From contig JBBHKE010000962.1 of assembly GCA_037447655.1 (NCBI GenBank), forward strand, positions 1-64,000: a DNA stretch of 64,000 bases. The letters run 5' to 3'. The position numbers and the translations under genes are program-made. A model generated the notes under the pieces. That model saw nothing but the letters and a program-made list of their open reading frames with translations, searched no databases and had not been told where the DNA came from. Source of the stretch: Zygnema cylindricum (lineage: Eukaryota; Streptophyta; Zygnematophyceae; Zygnematales; Zygnemataceae). The stretch's first letter is position 1; every line of letters begins with the position of its first letter. Shown piece by piece: positions 21,563 to 32,612 of this stretch.

Positions 21563-21927
21563 AAGAGCCGACTATGATTTGCATCCGTCACAACTCCTTC
21601 TCCAATTACATTCCCCTTTTCATTCCCAATAGATTGATCACCTCTCGCAAGTAAGTTTCCACAACTCTTTTGGATTTGTGGAACGCTTAACAAATTTACC
21701 GAAACGTCCGGAATAAAAAGAGTATTTTGTAGACGATACTCCATCGATTTCTTTTTCCCATAATTTTCCCATGAAAGGAGATCAAGTCGAACCGTGCCAA
21801 CTGTACCAACCGAAATGACATGGCCGCTTGCAACCGTAATAAACTTTGGAACAGTAAGTTCCATTATGTCATCAAACAAGGTGGCATCCGTGCAAACATG
21901 GTGAGATGCCCCCGTATAATAATCCAC
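21502..21927 (-). pseudogene. Copia-C protease, frameshifted at the active site
   Basis: Expected WIID(S/T)GASHHVC reads as WII in the gag frame, then TGASHHVC in the next. The simplest explanation is loss of one base from the catalytic Asp codon (GAT reduced to AT) near 21918. The rest of the domain is clean: DDIMELTVPKFITVASGHV, LFIPDVSVNLLSV. Confidence 0.85.
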
Positions 21928-23300
21928 TCTTTCTCCAAATTTCCTCCAATACTTACTGAATCAAGGGTAAGGTTAAGAACCGGAAACTCATCACCGGTTT
22001 CATTACCATAGTCAAAGTAATTTTCATTACCGTAACCACGACCACTACCGCGGCCTCCTCCTCGGCCGCCACCTCGGCCGCCTCTATCACTTCCTCTACC
22101 TCCTCTTCCACTTCCGTAATCTCCACTCTTCGAATAACATTGAGGGCTCGTATGCCCCCAATTACCGCAAAAATGACATTGCTTATCCTTATCCGGACAA
22201 GATGAAGACAAATGTCCAAGCCAGTTACACCGGTAGCATGTCACATTGGAAAGATCCGAAGGGACCTTCGGTGGACGACCTTGATCCTTCTTGTTGCCTC
22301 GGCCGCCACCACCACCTCTCGGGCCACCCTCACCACCTCCTCTACCACCGGCATAGTTAAGATCTGGGGTTTCGGGAGTAGTAGAGTTGAGAACTCCTCC
22401 TCCTCCACTTGAAGAAGCCGATGGAGTTCCCTCCGACATTTTGATAAAATTGACGGTGAATCCGAAAGTGTTATCCGCCTTTGCTCGTAAAATAACTTTA
22501 AGATGCGAAAGCTTATCCGGTAAAGCATTAAGAAAAACGCTTAACTTATCCGCATCCAAGATAACTCGGCCATTGTTGATTAATTGCTCGAGTATAATAT
22601 TGAAGTGCTTCACGGCATGATCCATCAATTCATTTGACTTGATTTTAAAATTCATAAAGTCGGTATAAACATATTGACCCTTGTTCTCAACGTCTTTCTC
22701 ATATTTCTCCTCAAGTGCTTGCCAACAGTCATGGGCCGTGCCGTGAGCGAGGAAATGATCAAGCACGGAAGAATTGCAATTCTTCATCAAACCGGTCGTT
22801 GCCGCAATATCTTTTAACCTCCATTGGGCACGCGCCTTACTCTTGAGTGGCGTTTTCTCTTCTCTATTGACAATCCTCCAAAGCTTCTTGAGAATAAGTT
22901 GGCCTGAAATAAATTTCTTCCAAATGGCATAATTCGAGCCATTAAAGGCCACGGATTTCCCCGACATATTATAGTTTTCTTTGTCTTCCAATCCTTCATC
23001 AAACTCTTACTCTTCTTCTTCTATATTTGACTTTCCCTTCCTAATCCTCTCTTTTCTCTCACTCTTATTAGCTCCTCCAATGAATGGATCAGTAGCCGGA
23101 AAGAAAGTGTTTTCTTTGCTCTCACTCGGTTGAGTTTGAAAACGGGAATCTACATATCTCATAAATGTATCAAACATTTCTTCAAATTTTCTCTCCGTAT
23201 TTCGAGTCTCCTCAAATTGAGATCCCAAAAAATTGTACTCTCTTGCTCTCTCCGAAGTCAACAAGGGGGAAGGAGTATTTCTATTATTCTTCCTCCCCAT
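21928..23300 (-). pseudogene. Copia-C gag with two CCHC knuckles, one stop
   Basis: The start codon at 23298-23300 (MGRKNNRNTPS) lies only about a dozen bases inside the 5' LTR. Gag then reads through with one in-frame stop at 23007-23009, in a Glu-rich run. A UBN2-type gag body follows (SNYAIWKKFISGQL, NKGQYVYTDFMNFK). Then come a Gly-rich stretch, knuckle one (CYRCNWLGHLSSSC), knuckle two (CHFCGNWGHTSPQC) and a second Gly/Arg-rich stretch. Two knuckles distinguish this family from Copia-A, which has one. Confidence 0.88.
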
Positions 23301-23312
23301 GCGCTCCCTAAA

Positions 23313-23898
23313 CATTACACAGCGGAAGCTCATAAAAGACAAGAGGAATATTCAGCCAAAAAGATTTATAAGTGTTCTTGGCCGAAGCCTTTTTACATCA
23401 TCTCTCTTCTCTCTTTTCTCCCTCTTCTCTTAAATTATCTCTACTCCAAGATTAATCATCTAAGATAGATTGATTAATAATTCATTTTAGTCTACATCTT
23501 ACACTGTTGCCTATATACTCGATACTTTGCACTAAAAGACAACAAGGTAAGACAACCAAGACTTAGTGTAGCGACGAAGTCTGTCCCTAGCTAACTATCG
23601 CACACTATAATGAAAGTTCCACGAAAAAAGACCCACGCGCTTTCTTCCTTCAAGATGACTAACTCCAAAAGTTGACTTTACACATGTCGCTTCACAAAGA
23701 CACCTGCACGTAAAATCAAACACTTGCGCACGCAAAGAAAAAGTCACGCGAAACAAATAGTACATTTCGTTCGTGGATAACAAAAGTACCACCACAAAAC
23801 GACTTCGTACATTTTGTATAATGACATGACACTTCACGTCTTACAAATAAATGTTCGTATGACGCTTCGCGAAATGCTGCGAAACGACAATATCCCAA
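23313..23898 (-). repeat. Copia-C 5' LTR (right)
   Basis: Matches 19011-19605. The inner junction abuts the gag start so closely (TTTAGGGAGCGC between LTR and ATG) that no recognisable initiator-tRNA primer site is present, unlike Copia-B. A small deletion of the primer site is the likely reason. Confidence 0.82.
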
Positions 23899-23902
23899 TA
23901 AA

Positions 23903-24056
23903 AAGCGTAGTAATGCTGCCACATGGCGGCGGGAAAGTGACGCTGCCACATGGCGGCGGGAAAGTGGTTGCCCGAAGATTTGGGAGAGTGGGACAAGTGT
24001 ACGGAGTGTCGTCTGCTCCATTGTGATATGGAAACGATACAGGAGGTTTGGAAAAT
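23903..24056 (+). repeat. Direct repeat flanking Copia-C, right copy
   Basis: Similar to 18803-18930. It contains an internal tandem duplication of about 25 bases, GCTGCCACATGGCGGCGGG plus AAAGTG, once at 23915 and again at 23941. Confidence 0.7.
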
Positions 24057-24357
24057 GCGGTTGAAGTGGAAGCTGGATGTTGAAGGTGGGAACCGAGGCG
24101 GGTGAGGAAGGGGAAGGGGAATCACGGATCAGATCGACCGAACCGGGAGATGGCGGCGCGGCGGCAATCGGGCAGGCGTCGGCAATCAGGTTCAAATCAG
24201 ATCAAATTAGGAGCAGATCCAGAATTGGTGACGGAAGGTAGGTGACAGAAGGAGGATTTGAATTTTTGAGGGGAACGAGATTAACGTACAAGTGTGAAAA
24301 TGACTTTCCACAGTATTTACAGCTTCAGGCTGACACGTGTAACCTGTACGATAACTA

Positions 24358-25012
24358 CACCGTGAATCGTAATTAGAGTAAAAAAACAAAAAAAAAACAA
24401 TTAGAGTAATGAACTCTAATTTATACAATTAGAGCAATGAACTCTAATTTATACAATTAGAGTAATGAACTCTAATATATGTGATAGAACTTTTTCGCAG
24501 AGGAAGTTTACTCTAATTTATTTTAGTACTCTATATTGGGTTATGTTGGCAAAAATTATCTGTGCTGAAATTATGAACACTCAATTTTGTAGACGTACAA
24601 AATCTGTTCGTACGTAAAGTTTTGACGTCATTATGACGTTAATACTATTTTTCGCGCTGAATGTCTATTAATGTTCACATTGACGACGATGCTGTCGACA
24701 GACAAGAGTTATGCGAACGGCTTTTTTTCGATGTGATTGAGTTTTTGTTTAGTGCGATTTCACGTGCGAGCGCGATTTTATTAAATCATTATTTGTACCT
24801 TTTACTTATAAAAGTACAATTTTGCACTGTCGGACGTCGTCCGTATTCAACACTATTTAAAACGAACCTATATTAGATTTTTTTACGCTATTTAAACCTT
24901 ACCTAAATTAGAATAATGAAAAAATTATAATCATTTACTCTATTTGACGTCATAGAGTCGAAATTTCGAGCGACCAAATTAGCGTTATTTACTCTAATTA
25001 CGATTCGTGGTG
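24358..25012. mobile_element. TA-flanked transposon, 655 bp (MITE copy 1)
   Basis: Ends are inverted repeats CACCGTGAATCGTAATTAG and, reversed, CACCACGAATCGTAATTAG, bounded by TA on both sides (24356-24357 and 25013-25014). The termini relate it to the 199-bp MITEs, but the interior differs. It carries a three-unit 28-bp tandem array near its left end. No transposase is visible. Confidence 0.8.
24397..24481 (+). repeat. 28-bp palindromic tandem repeat, three units
   Basis: Three units at 28-base spacing, each with the palindrome TTAGAGTAATGAACTCTAA (one unit has C for T). The arm AATTAGAGT also occurs in the terminal inverted repeat of the enclosing element. Confidence 0.85.
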
Positions 25013-25019
25013 TACAGTA

Positions 25020-25217
25020 CACTGCCAATCGCTATTAGAGTCAAGGATTAAATAGCGTCAAAAAATAATTAGCGTTATTGATTCTTATTTAGTGCTTCAG
25101 ACGTGGCGGATTATGGTCCACGTACTTAAAGAGCATTATTAATTCTATTTCAGGTTTTGGGGTCAAAATTTAGGGGCACCGTATTAGCGTTATATACTCT
25201 AATAGCGATTGGCGGTT
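25020..25217. mobile_element. TA-flanked MITE (copy 2)
   Basis: 198 bases between TA dinucleotides. Inverted ends: CACTGCCAATCGCTATTAG and, reversed, AACCGCCAATCGCTATTAG. The internal segment GACGTGGCGGATTATGG is shared with the other 199-bp copies. It is joined to copy 1 and copy 3 by the same seven bases, TACAGTA. Confidence 0.82.
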
Positions 25218-26260
25218 TACAGTACATCGTGAATCGTTATTAGCCTTATGTACGCTATATCGGCACCCCAAAATTTTGACATTGATACCTTAAATATCAT
25301 AAAATACACTGTTTAAGGAAGTGGACAATAACCTGCCACGTCTCCTAGCACTATATTATAATAAATGACGCTAATTTTTTCTTTACACTAATAATTTCTA
25401 TACGCTAATAACTAGTGTTGTGTATCGGTAAAAAACTTATCGCGATAACACCGATACCGATAGTTATCGGTTATCGAACGGTCAGAGGATCCGATATATC
25501 GGTCTGAGACCAACAAATTCCATATCAGCGATAACTTAAAAAATATATAGTATGCATACAATAGTACTTTATAACATACTGTATTATTTTATTGATTTTA
25601 TATAGCGTGGCATGCCACGTATATAAATATGTTCCGTTACCGTTTAACTGCGATTTATTACGGAGAGCGGAGCAAATAAACGTTGGCCGGTTAACTGAAC
25701 AAAAATTTTACGGCGACGTACGGAATTTTACTAAAAAAGTGGTGAACATGGAACTGGAAAAGGACAGCGGACACAAAAGTACAACGGACGCAAAATAACA
25801 TTCTGCGCGCCGCCGGAATCGAACGGACAAATTGGAATGAGAAAACACGAGCGGACGGGCCAGCGTGAGCGCCGGCATCCCGGAATGGCTCTTTTGGCAG
25901 CTTTTGCCAAAAAAGCCGATTGTTTGACATGTGGCAGGTCCCAAGTGGATCTCAAGGAATAAAAGGACAAAGCCATGGTGTGTGATGTGAAAGGTACATC
26001 GTTTTTACTGGATCCGTATCAAATCCGTACAGATATCATAGCGGCTACTGTACTTTCTGTGCTTGTACACGTCCGGGGAATAAGACGTACAGTTCATTGT
26101 ACAGGCCGTACATTTATTTGTACGGTCCTTACAGTTATCGCTGATAGTTATCGTTATCGGCATTATCTGAAACTCTGAGACCTCTATAAGTCCTCAGAGT
26201 GGACAGCTTCCAAGAAGCCTCTAGGATAATCCTGACCCCTTTGTGTTTAAGCAAAAATAA

Positions 26261-26364
26261 CTGCCACCTTGGCAGACAAAAACTCTGACCACCTTCACCC
26301 CTGTGAAGAGAAGACTCCCCTGAGTCGATAGCAAAAAGAATCTCTAAATTTGCTCCCCTGAGCA
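26261..26364 (-). promoter_or_regulatory. R-U5 stem-loop array (Copia-A2, 3' LTR)
   Basis: Four short stem-loops in a row, written on the plus strand: CTGCC-ACCTT-GGCAG, CTTCAC-CCCT-GTGAAG, GACTC-CCCT-GAGTC, TGCTC-CCCT-GAGCA. In the RNA, three loops read AGGG. The position downstream of the TATA region puts them in the transcript leader. A role in Gag packaging is an inference. Confidence 0.7.
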
Positions 26365-26936
26365 GTAAGTTATGGAGGGTCAAAGTTGACCTTTTGTACA
26401 GAAGCTCTCTGGGAGAGAGGGTCCTATCTCCTAATTTTTCCAAGTCCTATCTCACTCACAGACTCTATCTACTGATGTACGGAACCAATTAGAATTGAGT
26501 TCCGTACGCAAAAGTACAGCTGTCGGTGTACTTTAGGTACGGACATTGTACGACAAGGCCTAAATGTCGACACATGTCATATCCGGGTTCGATGCCATAA
26601 TCTCCAGGGATTCCACGATCCAACGACATTTCGCCACGCGTCATCTGATGAGGCGATGGCCACAAACCGCCGAAAACTTCCTCCGCGATCTCGGCGCTAA
26701 TTGCGGCCGTCTGATAAGAATCTAATTTAATCGTAGCCGTAATAAATATATGTGCGGTATTTGTTTCATTTACGAAACAAATGCGCGCTATTGATTTATA
26801 GTCCGTACCGTAATCCGTACTTTATATATTACCGGATCTATGTATCCTCTAATCTATTATAGTTAAATGAATAATCGTACGTATACATATTTAAATACCT
26901 ATCAAACTATATACTACGTATCATGACTCCTAGACT

Positions 26937-27018
26937 TAACGCCTAAGGCTACCGTCTATTTCCTATCTGCCGGCCGGTAGGTACAAGGATCAATTCCTGC
27001 CGCCGGCACATACCTTTT
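26937..27018 (+). other. tRNA-like A-box/B-box segment (Copia-A2 3' LTR)
   Basis: TAACGCCTAAGG, then a TGCCGGC/GCCGGCA stem enclosing GGATCAATTCC, then TTTT. Same layout as in the other LTRs of the A, G, H and I families. Confidence 0.45.
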
Positions 27019-27215
27019 AAATAAATAAACCCGAACTAATATAAATTTCCCGTAAACCTTAGGATAGCCTAGGTAGCCATGGCTCTAGCTTCCTCTCCGA
27101 TTTCTCAGTGACTGCGACAAGTTTGAGAGTTGGAGAGAGAAGTTAAAGGTAGGCTGCCTCGGCTTCTTTCTTTCTATTCAGACCTAGAAAATACTTAAAA
27201 CCATTAATTTCTACA

Positions 27216-27228
27216 CTCCCCTTATTTT
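27216..27228 (-). other. Copia-A2 polypurine tract
   Basis: Minus-strand AAAATAAGGGGAG immediately precedes the 3' LTR and immediately follows the Pol stop codon. Confidence 0.85.
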
Positions 27229-28830
27229 CTAGTCAATCTTTAATTTCAGACCACACTTCTCCCTGCAGAAAATTAGCTTAGGGGAAGGCACAGGTTTGGT
27301 CATCATATCTGCTACCATCTCACTATCTGGTCGGTACTCTAAACTGATTATTTTATTTTCTACTTTCTCTCTAACAAAGTTGAGTCTAATGTCTATGTGT
27401 TTAGCTTTAAAATGATGTTTAGGATTGGCAGAAATAGAGATTGCTGCTTGATTATCACAAAATATTATCTGCACACCACTCTTAAGATGACCAAGTTCAC
27501 CAAATAAAGACTTGACCCACATCAATTCTTTTACAGCAGAGCAAGAGGCCATATACTCAGCCTACATGGTGGATTGAGCAATGACCTTTTGCTGTTTGCT
27601 ACTCCAACAGCAAGCCCCATCACCCACATATAATACATATCTAGAAGTGCATCTCCTCATCGGAGCATCACTATAACTAGCATCACTCCAAGTAGTGATG
27701 TCAGTATTCTCCCCACCCAAATGCAACCATAGATCCCTAGTTCCTATCAAGTATCTAAGAACTCTCTTAGCTGCCTCCCAATCCTTCTTAGTGGGAGCAT
27801 TTAGACTTCTACTGAGCACTCCTATAGCTGCAGCTAAATCCGGCCGGGTACAATTCATAAAATATATTAGATTCCCACTACTTGCTTGTAAGGAATAGTC
27901 TGCATGAACTTCTGTTCTTCAGGAGATAATTCCTCGTCTAAGACTATGACTCCTCCTTCCTCACTCCCCTCACTTCCCTTCTTCAACTCCATTGGAGTTG
28001 TACAACTATTAGCTTTATCCATTTGAAATTTTTCAAGCATGTTCCCTATTGCTTCCTTTTGAGTCAATCTTATAATTTTTCTTTTTCGGTCTCTCTCTAC
28101 ATGAATTCCCAAAATATATTTTGCTTCCCCCATATCCTTCATTTCAAATCTCCCCTTAAGATCGGTTTTTAGTTTATTAATTTTTTCCATTGATTTACTT
28201 AAAACAAGCAAATCATCAACATAAATTGCAATAAATATAAAACCTTCCTCATCTTCGAAAACATAGATTGAGTGATCTGAGCTGATCCGAATATATCCTA
28301 GACTGGTAAGAAACTCATCAAGCTTCTTATTCCACTGTCGAGGCGACTGTTTCAAACCATAAAGAGATTTAATCAGCTGGCATACCTTACTCTCCTCTCC
28401 TTCTTCCACAAACCCTTCGGGTTGTCGCATGAAGATCTCCTCTTCCAATTCTCCATGCAAAAAGGTTGTTTTGATGTCCATCTGGTGCACTTCCATGTCT
28501 TCCGCTGCTGCCAGGCTGAGAAGTATGCGGACGGAGGGAAATCTGACCACCGGGCAAAGGTTTCCTCGTAGTCAATTCCCTCCTTTTGTGTAAATCCCTT
28601 TGCCACTAGTCGGGCCTTGTAGCGCTCGATTGTGTTATCTGGGTTCAGTTTTAATTTAAAAACCCACTTACAACCGATTGGTTTATGGTTAGGTGGACAA
28701 TCCACCAGCTCCCAAGTATCGGCTGCCATAATTGAGGCCATCTCTTCATTGATGGCTGTCTTCCACCGATTTCTTTCTGGAGAAGTCATCGCCTCTCCAT
28801 AAGTTTGAGGTTCATCTTGATGAGATAGTT
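27229..28830 (-). pseudogene. Copia-A2 reverse transcriptase and RNase H, frameshifted
   Basis: Contains [40 protein letters not shown], the catalytic IYVDDLLVLS, the RNase H block TTWSDASYSD and the C-terminal FCREKCGLKLKID. Against copy A3 it has single-base deletions near 28555 (between FAPVV and RFPSV) and near 27865 (VVGSLIYF), and a stop at 27559-27561 in STMEAEYMA where Glu became TAG. Catalytic residues are otherwise kept. Confidence 0.92.
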
Positions 28831-30120
28831 TAGTTACCTTGTTATTAACCTGTTTTTCTTGCAGTCTTTTACTACTTCTCCTTCCCCCCTCAAAATCTGA
28901 GGCCGGAATAGATGGTTCTCGTGGATTCTTTCGAACAAACTCAGTTTCTCCCCTATCCTTTGATTCCGAGTCAATTTCCACCACGTCTTCCGCTTCGGGT
29001 AGAGTTGTCACTGGAGTTTCCACAGCCGAGTCCTTTTCAGTCTGATTTGTACCTGCAAGAATGTCATCGTCTCTAAAACCTGGATAGTTAGGAAGCTCAA
29101 AGTCATCAGAATTTTCTGACTCAAATCTGATTTTTACTGACTTTGTATATTTGAAGGGATCCACAGACTTTCCTTCATCCATAACTACTAGATGCTTTAC
29201 TAAGATTATATCTTCTCTTTTTAGATCATAAACTCTATATCCTTTAACATCTTCATCATATCCTAATAAGTATCCCGGTTTTCCTTTAGGATCTTGCTTC
29301 CAATTGGACCGATCAGTATCTAGACTGAACACTTGACTGCCGAAAACCTTTAAATGAGATAAGTCTACTTTCCGGCCTGTCCATCTCTGATAAGGTGTTT
29401 GATCTTTTATAGCTGAAGTAAGAACTCTATTTTTGAGGTAATTAGCACAGTTCATTGCTTCTGCCCAAAACCTTTTTCCTATCTTCTTATCCGACAACAT
29501 ACTTCTAGCACTATCACTTAGTGTTCTATTTAACCTTTCAGCTACCCCATTCTGTTCCGGATTTTCTGGAACTGTCTTTTGGTGTTGAACCCCATCTTCC
29601 CTCAAAAAATCCTTAAACTGGTTAGAAGTATACTTTCCACCATTGTCACTCCTTACTCTCTTGATTAGAGTTTCATGGAGTTTTTCGCTCCATGCTTTAT
29701 ATTGTCTAAAACAGTCCTCAGCTTCTGACTTGTTTTTCAAAAAATACACCCGAGAATACCGAGACCAATAATCAGTTATAGTCATCATAAATCTCTTCCC
29801 CCCCGGTGAGGGCACTCTAGCCGGTCCCCAAATATCTGTGTGTACTAGATCTAGAAGTTTTTCTCCCTTGTAGGTGGCTGTTTTAGGAAAGGGTAATCTG
29901 TGTGCTTTACCTTGAGCACACCCACTACAATCACTTATATCATCACTCTCACTGAACTGAATCCCTTCCACCACTCCCATCTTTTTCATCTCTCTTAGTT
30001 TATCTAGATTCACATGCCCAAGCCTCTTATGCCACATCATAATATCATGGACACCAGCATAATGAAGTTTCTTCGTTTCATTACTTAAGATCAGCCTAAA
30101 CATCCCATGGCTACCTTTCT
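28831..30120 (-). pseudogene. Copia-A2 integrase and linker
   Basis: Long readable stretch: zinc module MWHKRLGHVNLDK with CSGCAQGKAH, first Asp in VHTDIWGPA, second in VRSDNGGKYT, Glu in NPEQNGVAERLNRT. These are the D, D, E residues of the Copia integrase core. It is followed by the acidic linker to RT. This part is open, but it is trapped between lesions in gag and RT. Confidence 0.9.
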
Positions 30121-31584
30121 CAGCAATGAAATAGACATCCTCCTCAAAACTAGTAGTAAAGACTCCTTCCCTAGTGCTAGTGAAAAAACCCTTATCATCT
30201 AATACAGATGTAGAGATAAGGTTTTTGTTCAGCTCCGGAATAAACAATACATCGGAGAATGTTAATATGGATGTCTTTCCTTCTACTAACACTTTCAGAT
30301 CTACCGATCCTACAAGAGTAGTGGTGACTATCCTCCCATCCCCGTACTCTATCTCTACGGTGGGAATCTTTCTTATCTTAGTGAACAAGTGCCTATCCTT
30401 ACACATGTGCATTGAGGCACCTGAATCTATAATCCAGCCTGCTTCACCTTTCAATCCAGCGTAAGCACATTTCTGCCTTCGTGGAATTTCAACCTCAGTT
30501 TTCGCCTCCAACTTCTCATCCATAAGGAGCTCATCGTCCTCGTCCTCGGATTCCGCCTCAAGTACCTGTGTGACAAGGGCCTTTTTCTTTCCTCTCGGGG
30601 TACCACCGGTCTGCCCCTCTTTTAACCGAAGCTCGGTTAGCTTAGTGCACTCTGCCATATAGTGCCCCGATTTCTTACAAAAATGACATAAACCTTTGGG
30701 AGCCCTTGGTTCGAACTTGTCAACCTGTTTTTTCTGCTCCCTACCCCCATAGTTTCCGACTGGTTTCCGGGAATCCTTGTTCCTCCAATCGTTCGCTGTT
30801 GCCAAGGCTTGGCCACTCTTTCCTCCCCTTTGGATCTCAATCGTATTCTCTCAAACGAGAATCATCCCTACCACTGAGTTCCATATCCACCTTGAGTCCG
30901 GCAAGTCCTGCACACGGTTGACTATGTTCTCGAACTCATCAGGTAACTTCATTAGTAAACAGTTAACCTTTTCTTTTTCACTAAAATTTTTCCCGCACTC
31001 TCTAGCTCCATGAAGAGTGTAGCAAGCTCATTGCAAAAATCCAACATATTTCCCCCTTTGTATACATACTCCTTAACTTTCTGATCAGCCAACTGTTGTT
31101 GCTGAATCGTACCACTTCGGTACATCTCTATGAGAGCCATCCAAAGATCGGATGCCCTCTCTACCTGCAAATGAGGACATGCAAGTCCTTGAGTGAGATG
31201 GCGTAGGATGAAGTGCTTTGCCGCCATATTGTTGAAGTCCCAGGTTTCAGTATCATTCTCCTCGTTCCTCGGAATAGGTGACATGAATGCTAAACCAGTT
31301 GCTATTGGTGTGGTCGCCTCCTTCTCCTTACCTTTGTCCACCACCTCTCCTTCATTTGTATCCTCCGTTTAAGGTGAATCATCTTTCTTGGTGAATCTAC
31401 TTCCTTTAAACCCTGGAGGAATTCCAAGACTTGATGGACGCCCCAATCGTCCACTCACTATCCCCCAAAACCTTTTTTCGCATAGAGCTCCTATCATCAT
31501 ACTTTCCCAGTATATGAAGCCAGTTCCATTAAAGATTGGTACCCTAGAGGGTGGGCCCATAACCTGAAACTCTGAGACCTCCAT
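30121..31584 (-). pseudogene. Copia-A2 gag and protease, with stops and frameshifts
   Basis: Gag begins in the LTR (MEVSEFQVMGPPSRV). It has one knuckle, CHFCKKSGHYMAEC, and the protease site WIIDSGASMHMC at about 30420. Relative to A3 there is a stop near 31370 (Ser TCA to TAA), a one-base deletion near 30980 and a stop near 30855 (a Gln codon changed to TGA). Confidence 0.92.
31550..31564 (-). other. Copia-A2 primer site, half-tRNA initiator Met
   Basis: Minus strand GGTTATGGGCCCACC directly abuts the LTR. It is the reverse complement of the anticodon stem-loop of plant initiator tRNA-Met (GGTGGGCCCATAACC), not of its 3' end. The same site is in copies A3, G, H and I. Confidence 0.82.
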
Positions 31585-32612
31585 AAGTCCTCAGAGTGGA
31601 CAGCTTCCAAGAAGCCTCTAGGATAATCCTGACCCCTTTGTGTTTAAGCAAAAATAACTGCCACCCTGGCAGACAAAAGCTCTGACCACCTTCACCCCTG
31701 TGAATACAAGACACCCTTGAGTCAATAGCAAAAAGAATCTCTGAATTTGCTCCCCTGAGCAGTAAGTTATGGAGGGTCAAAGTTGACCTTTTGTACAGAA
31801 GCTCTCTGGGAGAGAGGGTCCTATCTCCTAATTTTTCTAAGTCCTATCTCACTCACAGACTCTATCTACTGATGTACGGAACCAATCAGAATTGAGTTCC
31901 GTACGCAAAAGTACAGCTGCCAGTGTACTTTAGGTACGGACATTGTACGACAAGGCCTAAATGTCGACACATGTCATATCCGGGTTCGATGCCATAATCT
32001 CCAGGGATTCCACGATCCAACGACATTTCGCCACGCGTCATCTGATGAGGCGATGGCCACAAACCGCCGAAAACTTCCTCCGCGATCTCGGCGCTAATTG
32101 CGGCCGTCCGATTAGAATCTAATTTAATCGTAGCCGTAATAAATACATGTGCGGTATTTGTTTCATTTACGAAACAAATGCGCGCTATTGATTTATAGTC
32201 CGTACCGTAATCCGTACTTTATATATTACCGGATCTATGTATCCTCTAATCTATTATAGTTAAATGAATAATCGTACGTATACATATTTAAATACCTATC
32301 AAACTATATACTACGTATCATGACTCCTAGACTTAACGCCTAAGGCTACCGTCTATTTCCTATCTGCCGGCCGGTAGGTACAAGGATCAATTCCTGCCGC
32401 CGGCACATACCTTTTAAATAAATAAACCCGAACTAATATAAATTTCCCGTAAACCTCAGGATAGCCTAGGTAGCCATGGCTCTAGCTTCCTCTCCGATTT
32501 CTTAGTGACTGCGACAAGTTTGAGAGTTGGAGAGAGAAGTTAGAGGTAGACTGCCTCGGCTTCTTTCTTTCTATTCAGACCTAGAAAATACTTAAAACCA
32601 TTAATTTCTACA
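31565..32612 (-). repeat. Copia-A2 5' LTR
   Basis: 1048 bases, same length as the 3' LTR. It carries a stem-loop array at 31659-31762 (one stem now mismatched) and the tRNA-like segment at 32334-32415. Confidence 0.95.

Larger units (their letters stand above)
19006..23903 (-). mobile_element. Copia-C retrotransposon, internally deleted
   Basis: Two LTRs (19011-19605 and 23313-23898) flank gag, protease, integrase and remnants of reverse transcriptase and RNase H on the minus strand. The flanking pentamers TAAAA (19006-19010 and 23899-23903) fit a target duplication. With these limits the minus-strand termini are TTGGGATATTG and CTGTGTAATG, not the usual TG/CA, so boundaries may be off by a few bases. 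Most of the polymerase is deleted, so the copy is non-autonomous. It is related to Copia-B. Confidence 0.85.
26168..27215 (-). repeat. Copia-A2 3' LTR
   Basis: TGAAACTCTGAGACC to TTAATTTCTACA in plus-strand terms. The stem-loop array described in Part 2 is at 26261-26364 and the tRNA-like segment at 26937-27018. Confidence 0.95.
26168..32612 (-). mobile_element. Copia-A retrotransposon, complete copy A2
   Basis: Two 1048-bp LTRs, polypurine tract, primer site and a gag-PR-IN-RT-RH coding region on the minus strand, flanked by perfect TTATC duplications (26163-26167 and 32613-32617). It sits inside the right part of an hAT element. The two LTRs differ at roughly 2 percent of positions by eye, suggesting a fairly recent insertion. 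At least six stops or frameshifts relative to copy A3 make it inactive. Confidence 0.95.

Noticed and set aside
24397-24481. CRISPR-like direct repeats
   Set aside because: Only three adjacent 28-bp units without spacers, in a eukaryotic transposon.
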